Of a stretch of DNA of 64,000 bases, positions 58,322 through 64,000 are shown one piece after another; the stretch's first letter is position 1; the number at the start of each line of letters is the position of its first letter. Below the pieces are notes generated by a model. The model had not been told where the DNA came from. It was given only the letters and a program-made list of their open reading frames with translations, and did no database searches. The position numbers and the translations under genes are program-made. This stretch comes from Faecalibacterium sp. I4-1-79 (GTDB lineage Bacteria; Bacillota; Clostridia; Oscillospirales; Ruminococcaceae): the NCBI RefSeq assembly GCF_023347235.1, contig NZ_CP094467.1, positions 2,170,001 to 2,234,000 on the forward strand, given 5' to 3'.

Positions 58322-60382
58322 ATGCCCACCGAAAATCGCACCACCTTAACGCCGGACACCCCGGTGCGCTACTTGAAAGGGGTGGGGCCCAAGACCGCAG
58401 AGCGGTTCGAAAAACTGGGCATCGTGACGCTGGCAGACCTGCTGTGCCATTACCCCCGGCGGTACATCGACTTTTCCAAGCCCTACTCCATTGCGGAAGC
58501 TCCCGCCGACACCGAATGTGTGGTAAAGGCCGAGGTATTCGCAAAGCCCGGCGGGCGCATTTTGCCGGGTGGGCGGCGGATGGAGCGCATCACCGCCGGG
58601 GACGATGTAGCCAGTCTGGAGATCACATGGTTCAATAACCCCTACGCCACCCAAAAATTGCAGCTGGGACAGGAATACTATTTTCAGGGCATCGTGACCG
58701 GCGGGATGCTGCGCCGCCAGATGGTCAACCCACAGGTGCGCACCGCCGAGCAGATACAAGCCGCGCCCTTTGAGGCCGTTTACCCCCAGACCGAGGGACT
58801 GCCCAGCAGCGCCATCTCCCGCTGCATCCGGCAGCTTTTGCCCCACGCGGAGCTGCTGCCCGACCCGCTGCCGCCGGAGATGCTGCAAAAATACCGTCTG
58901 CTGCCCAAGGCCGAGGCGGTGCGTGCCATCCACTGCCCTGCCACCGAGGAACAGGCCGCAGCAGCGCGGCGGCGGCTCATCTACGAGGAGCTTTTGGTGC
59001 TGCAATTGGGCATCGGGCGGATGCGCAGCCGGGGCGCTGCGGCCACCGGGGCACCCATGCGCCGCGCCGACCCAGCCCCTTTCTGGCGGAGCCTATCCTT
59101 TGCCCCCACCGGGGCGCAGCGCCGCGCAGTGGAGGAGATTTTAAACGATATGGCGGGCGATACCGCCATGAACCGCCTGTTGCAGGGCGATGTAGGCAGC
59201 GGCAAAACGCTGGTAGCTGCTGCCGCCATCTGGGCGTGCATCCGGGCGGGGTATCAGGCTGCGCTGCTGGCCCCTACCGAAATTCTGGCCGCGCAGCACG
59301 CCGAGGGGCTCAACCGGCTGCTTGCCCCCTTCGGGATGCGGGTCGCCCTGCTGACCGGCGGCATGAAGGCCGCCGCCCGCCGCACCACGCTGGCTGCCAT
59401 CCGCAAGGACGAAGCCGACCTTGTGGTGGGCACCCACGCCCTGATGAGCGATGGGGTGGAATTTGCCCGGCTGGGTCTGGCGGTCATTGACGAGCAGCAC
59501 CGCTTTGGGGTGCGTCAGCGCGGTGCACTGGCAGAAAAAGCCGCGAACCCGCACCTGCTGGTCATGAGTGCCACCCCTATCCCCCGCACGCTGGGGCTTT
59601 TGATCTACGGCGACTTGGACATCTCCATTCTGGACGAGTTGCCCCCCGGGCGCACCCCGGTCAAGACCCGGTGCATCACCGGCAAGCGGCGGCGAGACCT
59701 GTACCGTTTTCTGGACAGCGAGATCGACAAGGGGCGGCAGGTGTATCTGGTCTGCCCCGCCATTGAGGATGTGCCGGACGGCGGGCTGAACGCCGTCAAG
59801 ACCTACTATGAGGACATTGCCAAGACGCTGCTGCCCGACCGCCGGGTGGGGCTGATGCACGGCAAGCTGAAACCCAAGGAAAAAGCCGCCGTCATGGAGG
59901 ATTTCAAGACCGGGCGGTTGGACGCACTGGTGTCCACCACCGTCATCGAGGTGGGTGTGGACGTGCCCAACGCCAGCGTGATGGTGATCGAAAACGCCGA
60001 GCGCTACGGTCTGAGCGCCCTGCACCAGCTGCGCGGGCGTGTAGGGCGCGGCGCTGCCGAGAGCTGGTGCTTTCTTGTCAGCGACAACACCAGCGAAGCC
60101 GTGCAGAAGCGGCTGAAATTTCTCTGCTCCACCACCGACGGCTTTGCCGTGGCACAGTACGACCTGGAGACCCGCGGCCCCGGCGACTTTTTCGGCAGCC
60201 GTCAGCACGGTCTGCCCACCTTGCAGATCGCCGACCTGATGAATGACACCCGTACCCTGCACGCCGCTCAGAGCGAGGCCGCCGCATTGCTTGCCGCTGA
60301 CCCACTGCTGGAAAGCCCGGCTCACGCTTTGCTGGCCGCGCAGGTGCAGCAGATGTTCGACAAGGCCTGGCCGATGAACTAA
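58322..60382 (+). CDS. recG: ATP-dependent DNA helicase RecG
   Basis: Remodels stalled replication forks and branched recombination intermediates. The 686-aa protein has the N-terminal wedge/OB domain (about 55-150), Walker A GDVGSGKT at 289-296, DEQH at 390-393, and C-terminal helicase motifs including TTVIEVGVDVPNAS and the TRG region LETRGPGDFFGSRQHG. The ATG follows GGAAGGGAG. Confidence 0.97.
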   Translation: MPTENRTTLTPDTPVRYLKGVGPKTAERFEKLGIVTLADLLCHYPRRYIDFSKPYSIAEAPADTECVVKAEVFAKPGGRILPGGRRMERITAGDDVASLEITWFNNPYATQKLQLGQEYYFQGIVTGGMLRRQMVNPQVRTAEQIQAAPFEAVYPQTEGLPSSAISRCIRQLLPHAELLPDPLPPEMLQKYRLLPKAEAVRAIHCPATEEQAAAARRRLIYEELLVLQLGIGRMRSRGAAATGAPMRRADPAPFWRSLSFAPTGAQRRAVEEILNDMAGDTAMNRLLQGDVGSGKTLVAAAAIWACIRAGYQAALLAPTEILAAQHAEGLNRLLAPFGMRVALLTGGMKAAARRTTLAAIRKDEADLVVGTHALMSDGVEFARLGLAVIDEQHRFGVRQRGALAEKAANPHLLVMSATPIPRTLGLLIYGDLDISILDELPPGRTPVKTRCITGKRRRDLYRFLDSEIDKGRQVYLVCPAIEDVPDGGLNAVKTYYEDIAKTLLPDRRVGLMHGKLKPKEKAAVMEDFKTGRLDALVSTTVIEVGVDVPNASVMVIENAERYGLSALHQLRGRVGRGAAESWCFLVSDNTSEAVQKRLKFLCSTTDGFAVAQYDLETRGPGDFFGSRQHGLPTLQIADLMNDTRTLHAAQSEAAALLAADPLLESPAHALLAAQVQQMFDKAWPMN

Positions 60383-60424
60383 AAAAGCGCTGTCGCACAA
60401 AAAAACGTGCGATAGCGCTTTTCT
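60382..60424. terminator. bidirectional terminator between recG and the acyltransferase gene
   Basis: AAAAGCGCTGTCGCAC pairs with GTGCGATAGCGCTTTT (one G-U), starting at the recG stop; it serves both convergent genes. Confidence 0.88.
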
Positions 60425-61537
60425 TTACACTTCTTTGCTCCCGACAATGTTTTGCAGGATGCGGGCGGTCAGGGCGTCCAGCTTTGTTTCCAGTGCGGGC
60501 AGGTGCAGCAGGCGGTAGAGCCGCTGATACACGGCATCCACCGCGTAGCCCGCAGCGGCAACCAGCAGCATCACGCCGGTCAGGTAAGCCAGCGAGGGCA
60601 GCAGCGCCCCGCCGAACCGTGGCAGATCTACCCACTGCCACAGCAGTGCCCGGGTAAAATCGCTATCGTGCAGCAGATATACCCCAAAGGACAGCGGTGC
60701 CAGCCGAAAGACCCAGCGCCGCCAGTAGTCCGAGCGGATGCGGATATTCTGGAACATCAGAAACATTGCAGCCGAGGCGATGACCGTATCCAGTGCCTGA
60801 TAGCCGTTGACGGTATTCACAAAACCGTTCAGGTGCAGGGCGTTTTCCACCCGCAGCGCCAGCATCCGGTTGAACAGCCCCGCCGCCGAAGCTGCCAGAT
60901 ATGCCAGCAAACACAGCCCGCTGGGCACGGTCACCCGGTATTTGCGGAAATAGGCTGCCATAAAATACAGGATATAGAACCAGATAAAGCTGTACCCGTT
61001 ATTTACAAGGGTCACATCCGTTGCCCAGTAGAACAGCGTGCCCCACACGCTTTGCAGCAGCAGCGCCACCAGCAGCAGCGTTTTGTACTGCCGCCGGTCA
61101 AGGCTTTGCACCACCGCGTTCAACACCGGCACCGAGAGGTACATCAGAAAATAAGCCGAGGCAAACCAGTAGCCGTTGGAGGTAAGGGGCAGCAGCGCCC
61201 GAAGCAGCTTGACCGCCGAAAGCGGCACTGCCCCCGCCCTGACCGCAACGCAGAAGGTGAGCATGGAGTAAAACCACACCTGTGCCCCAATGCGGAACAG
61301 CCGCCCGGCGCGGACAGCCCCCTTGCGCTCCGACAGGTAATAGCCGGAAAGCATTACAAAACAGTTTGTGGATACACGCGCCAGAATAAACAGCAGCCAG
61401 TAGATCCAGAATGCCACCGACCCCTGCGGTGCCGCACTGCCCAGCCCGCCGTGCCCGATGCCGTGCATCAGCACGATCATTACCATACTGAGGATGCGCA
61501 TCGTCTCAAAGCCGCTATGCCGTTTCTGCTCTTCCAT
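60425..61537 (-). CDS. acyltransferase 3 family membrane protein
   Basis: A 370-aa polytopic membrane O-acyltransferase with about 10 TM helices. The N-terminal GFETMRILSMVMIVLMHGIGH contains the family's catalytic-type histidine in TM1, and VSTNCFVMLSGYYLSERK is a second conserved segment. Members acylate surface polysaccharides or peptidoglycan. It lies 15 bp after a glycosyltransferase-like gene, which supports a role in surface glycan decoration (inference). Confidence 0.87.
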   Translation of the reverse strand: MEEQKRHSGFETMRILSMVMIVLMHGIGHGGLGSAAPQGSVAFWIYWLLFILARVSTNCFVMLSGYYLSERKGAVRAGRLFRIGAQVWFYSMLTFCVAVRAGAVPLSAVKLLRALLPLTSNGYWFASAYFLMYLSVPVLNAVVQSLDRRQYKTLLLVALLLQSVWGTLFYWATDVTLVNNGYSFIWFYILYFMAAYFRKYRVTVPSGLCLLAYLAASAAGLFNRMLALRVENALHLNGFVNTVNGYQALDTVIASAAMFLMFQNIRIRSDYWRRWVFRLAPLSFGVYLLHDSDFTRALLWQWVDLPRFGGALLPSLAYLTGVMLLVAAAGYAVDAVYQRLYRLLHLPALETKLDALTARILQNIVGSKEV

Positions 61538-61552
61538 ACCCCATTTTCCCCC

Positions 61553-62587
61553 TTACATTTCCCCTGTTTCCAGCTGCCGCAAAGCCTGCCGCACCTGCTG
61601 CTCCGGCCGCAGCCATGCTTGATAGTACGCCGCATTGTGCTGTGCCATAGCCAGTATCGCCGCCGGGTCTGCCAGCAGCTGCCGCAGCTGCTCCTCACAC
61701 TCTGCCGGGGAGGTATACGTTTTATAGTTTTTTCCTTCTTCAAAGCCGCCCGGCAGGGTATACCGCAGCGGCTCGGTGACGATCGCGCGCCCCGCCGCCA
61801 CATACTCGGCCAGCTTCCAGCCGGTAGAGCCGTGCAGTCCGGTAGATGCCACACAAACTTCCGTGTGCTGCATCCGGTGCAGGTAGGCGCGTTTGCCGGT
61901 CAGCTTGTCCGGCAAAATCAGTTCTGGGCACAGCCGCCGGGCGCAGGCGTTGTCGGACACGCCGCCGGTGAACTGCGCCGGGAAGGCACTTTGCAGCCGG
62001 TGCAGCAGCTCGATGCGGTCTGCATTCACCTGCCGCCACTCTGCCTGTAACTCCGGGTATTGCTGCACCGCCGGTTCCTCCGGGTCCCACAGACGGGTCA
62101 GGAAGAGGATGCGTGGCTTTTTGCGCACCCGGGTCAGCCGGGCTTCAAAGTCCTGCGGGTAGCAGCGGGTGGAAAGCGCCCACTGCTTCAGGCGGCTCTT
62201 TGCGTTGCGCTCCGCTTCCAGCGGCGAGCCCGGACAGGTAACGTAGTAGTTCAGCCCCAATGGCCGCAGCTTTGCGGAGATATCGCCCGGGAACTGCCGG
62301 TTCTTCTCCGCCGAAAAGCTGCGCTTGAACACCACATCCGCCCGGTGGAACAGCGCCAGCACCGCCGCTGGGTCGTTATAAAAGTAGCCGTCCATCAGGT
62401 CAAATACCACCGTGCGGCCGTCAATTTCCGTTTCCAGCAGCGCCTCCCGGGCAATGGGACTGCCCCGCCGCTCGTCCTGTACCCGCAAAGTCAGTTCCCC
62501 GCGCTTTGCCAGCAGGATAAAGCCCGCCAGAATGCCGCTGATGTGCGCCGCGCCCTCCCGGGTGGCAAGTTTTACCGTAACTTCCAT
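61553..62587 (-). CDS. glycosyltransferase-like protein (GT-B, CgeB-like C-terminus)
   Basis: A 344-aa protein. The second half resembles GT-B glycosyltransferases: PRILFLTRLWDPEE (about 159-172), then SDNACARRLCPELILP and a C-terminal SGTGWKLAEYVAAGRAIVTEPL-like block (GSTGWKLAEYVAAGRAIVTE) where a nucleotide sugar would bind. The N-terminal half has no recognised domain. The donor and acceptor are unknown. GGGAGGG precedes the ATG. Confidence 0.7.
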   Translation of the reverse strand: MEVTVKLATREGAAHISGILAGFILLAKRGELTLRVQDERRGSPIAREALLETEIDGRTVVFDLMDGYFYNDPAAVLALFHRADVVFKRSFSAEKNRQFPGDISAKLRPLGLNYYVTCPGSPLEAERNAKSRLKQWALSTRCYPQDFEARLTRVRKKPRILFLTRLWDPEEPAVQQYPELQAEWRQVNADRIELLHRLQSAFPAQFTGGVSDNACARRLCPELILPDKLTGKRAYLHRMQHTEVCVASTGLHGSTGWKLAEYVAAGRAIVTEPLRYTLPGGFEEGKNYKTYTSPAECEEQLRQLLADPAAILAMAQHNAAYYQAWLRPEQQVRQALRQLETGEM

Positions 62588-62598
62588 ATTCCCTCCCG

Positions 62599-63288
62599 TC
62601 AGCGGAACAGCCCGGTGCGTCGCTCGCCCATGGGGATGAGGTCACAGAACACACACCGGCTCTTGGTGGAAAGCTGCACATCCTTGTGATAGCAGCCGAA
62701 AAACCATTTTTCGTAGGTCAGTTTGAGCAAGATCTCGTCCAGAAACAGGTGCAGACGGTTGCTCTCGCCAAGGGCAAGGGCGGTAAAATCCAAAAATCTG
62801 CTTGGTGCATCGTGGGTCAGCACATAATCTACCTTGTAGTCTACTTTCTCTAAGTTGCGGCGGCAGGTGTCGTACTCCTCGTCACTGGGCATCTCCTGCT
62901 TCCACCAGTTCACGCCCGGCTCCCGGTCGTCCTTATCCTGACTTTCCGCGCCGCCGAAGCAGAGATAGGTCTTGCCCTCCAGCTCCAGCACGCTGCCCCG
63001 GCACACATGGTACACGTTGCCGCCAAGGCTCTGCACCCTGCCGCCGAACAGCTCCGTCTCCGGGTACTGTGCCAGCAGGTCATAGTTTTCGTGGCTGCCG
63101 TCCAGAAACAGAATCGTGTAGGGGCGCTTGCGCAGCCAGTCCAGCCGCTTGCGCTCTGCGGCGCTGCCGTCCCACACAAAGCCGAAATCTCCCAGCACCA
63201 CCACGGTGTCCTTCTTGCCCAGCCAGCGCAGCTTGCCCTGCTTGAAGCGCTGGATATCGCCGTGGGTATCCCCTGTAAGATATACCAT
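62599..63288 (-). CDS. calcineurin-like metallophosphoesterase
   Basis: A 229-aa phosphoesterase with the metal motifs TGDTHGD (Asp7, His9), VVLGDFGFVWDG and DGSHEN (the GNHE variant), and a later LTHDAPSR segment. Substrate unknown. The ATG at 63288 follows GGGAGGACAGGA; the longer frame upstream is not coding. First gene of a minus-strand unit with the glycosyltransferase-like and acyltransferase genes. Confidence 0.88.
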   Translation of the reverse strand: MVYLTGDTHGDIQRFKQGKLRWLGKKDTVVVLGDFGFVWDGSAAERKRLDWLRKRPYTILFLDGSHENYDLLAQYPETELFGGRVQSLGGNVYHVCRGSVLELEGKTYLCFGGAESQDKDDREPGVNWWKQEMPSDEEYDTCRRNLEKVDYKVDYVLTHDAPSRFLDFTALALGESNRLHLFLDEILLKLTYEKWFFGCYHKDVQLSTKSRCVFCDLIPMGERRTGLFR

Positions 63289-63339
63289 TCCTGTCCTCCC
63301 TGCCGGAGCGAAAGAACGGTGTAAAACACCGCAAGGCTC

Positions 63340-63368
63340 TTGTAACACCCCGGCAAACCTGTTATTAT
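63340..63368 (+). promoter_or_regulatory. promoter of the D,D-carboxypeptidase-like gene
   Basis: TTGTAA, a 17-nt spacer and TATTAT, about 100 nt before the ATG. Confidence 0.65.
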
Positions 63369-63468
63369 TATAGAACACAGCACACTTGCTGCATAATTGA
63401 TCTTCCGGCGCGCCGCACAGCGCAGCCTTATCTCGTATATTTTATCGCTTTTTAAAGGAATTGTCCAC

Positions 63469-64000
63469 ATGAAACGTATTTTTGCACTGGTTCTTTCATT
63501 TGTATTTCTGCTCAGCTGCCTTGTGCTGCCCGCCGGGGCCATGTTCGACCCCAGTCCGGTATATCAGGTGCAGGCTGCAAGCGCCTATATCGTGAACACC
63601 GATACCAACATCATCGTCTATGATAAGGACAGCACAAAGCAGGTGTCTGCCGGCGGTCTGACCAAATATATGACCCTTGCCGTGCTGCTGACCAACTACG
63701 CCGACCAGCTGGACAGCACCTTCCAGATGCCCTTTGCCATCTCGGACTATGTTTATAACACCAATAACGCAGATATGCGCTCCAACGAGACTTTCACCTA
63801 CCGGGAAGCCATGTACGCCATGCTTACCCGCAACGCCAACGAGGCAGCCATGGGTGTGGCGTACACCCTTGCCGGCGGCGATCTGGACGGCTGGGTGGCG
63901 CAGATGAACACCCTGTCCCAGCGCATCGGCACCACCGCCAGCAGCTGGACGGACGCCTGCGGCATCGACAGCGGCAACACCACCTGCGCCGTGGATATGT
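63469..64000 (+). CDS. D-alanyl-D-alanine carboxypeptidase (PBP5-type) homologue with altered active site, 3' end outside window
   Basis: The first 177 codons are visible. A signal peptide (about 1-24, ending LPAGA) is followed by the S11 peptidase fold: SAYIVNTDTNIIVYDKDSTKQ, then SAGGLTKYMTL, and NANEAAMGVAY. The catalytic SxxK serine is Gly (GGLTK instead of ASLTK), while the Lys remains. The SxN serine is Asn (NAN). It is probably a non-catalytic penicillin-binding-protein homologue, perhaps structural or regulatory. AAAGGAATTGTCCAC precedes the ATG. Confidence 0.85.
   Translation, partial: MKRIFALVLSFVFLLSCLVLPAGAMFDPSPVYQVQAASAYIVNTDTNIIVYDKDSTKQVSAGGLTKYMTLAVLLTNYADQLDSTFQMPFAISDYVYNTNNADMRSNETFTYREAMYAMLTRNANEAAMGVAYTLAGGDLDGWVAQMNTLSQRIGTTASSWTDACGIDSGNTTCAVDM

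Overview
The window is about 64 kb of G+C-rich, tightly packed chromosome from a Gram-positive anaerobe. The signs point to a Faecalibacterium-like member of the Oscillospiraceae (Clostridia): a nusA-infB operon of Firmicutes type, a fused clostridial-type PurL, a stand-alone AICAR transformylase beside a stand-alone IMP cyclohydrolase, Na+-pump decarboxylase parts, and many short GC-rich intergenic hairpin repeats. The genus is inference; no rRNA gene is present. I see no prophage, intact insertion sequence, plasmid function or CRISPR array. One tRNA gene (Thr, TGT anticodon) is present.

Layout. 1-5273 (minus): the N-terminal part of rsmA, then a cell-envelope operon ftsE-ftsX-M23 peptidase-35-aa membrane peptide-S41 protease. 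5415-7466: a PucR/CdaR-type regulator and an RsuA-type pseudouridine synthase. 7586-20429 (minus): a purine operon read as purE, purF, purM, purN, IMP cyclohydrolase, AICAR transformylase, purD, purL, purB, with inverted-repeat elements in four of its gaps and a structured leader with a terminator before purE. 20893-24367: ybaK (minus), then aroF (DAHP synthase), a DUF3783 protein and an ApbE lipoprotein (plus). 24579-28372 (minus): the glycolytic operon pgk-tpiA-gpmI. 28671-36918 (minus): the rimP-nusA-ylxR-ylxQ-infB-rbfA-nrnA-truB-ribF operon.

37065-41254 (minus): an M29 aminopeptidase, an AGCS amino-acid/Na+ symporter and a MATE exporter with an attenuator-like leader. 41601-44481 (plus): a YfcE phosphodiesterase, a possible small RNA, a pyruvate kinase lacking its C-terminal domain, and a PfkB sugar kinase. 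44644-46117 (plus): a cation-type riboswitch with a terminator platform, then a Na+-pumping decarboxylase beta subunit and a 42-aa gamma-like peptide. 46213-51362: an AraC regulator divergent from a GPH transporter, a cinnamoyl-esterase-like hydrolase and a 4Fe-4S/FMN/FAD ene-reductase. This looks like a small substrate-specific catabolic locus, possibly for plant phenolic esters.

51363-52189 is a gene-free repeat cluster. 52190-54698 (minus): a CaCA cation antiporter with a second riboswitch of the same architecture, and a duplicated CmpB-family membrane protein. 54927-64000: lactaldehyde reductase (fucO), tRNA-Thr, a TIM-barrel epimerase-like protein, a gene remnant next to a MITE-like element, a GNAT acetyltransferase, recG, an acyltransferase, a glycosyltransferase-like protein, a metallophosphoesterase, and the start of a D,D-carboxypeptidase-like protein whose catalytic serine is replaced.

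The strongest leads are the paired cation riboswitches in front of Na+-linked transport genes, the AraC/transporter/esterase/ene-reductase locus, the terminator-like hairpin family whose stems covary while loop and flanks stay constant, and the apparently catalytically dead D,D-carboxypeptidase homologue.
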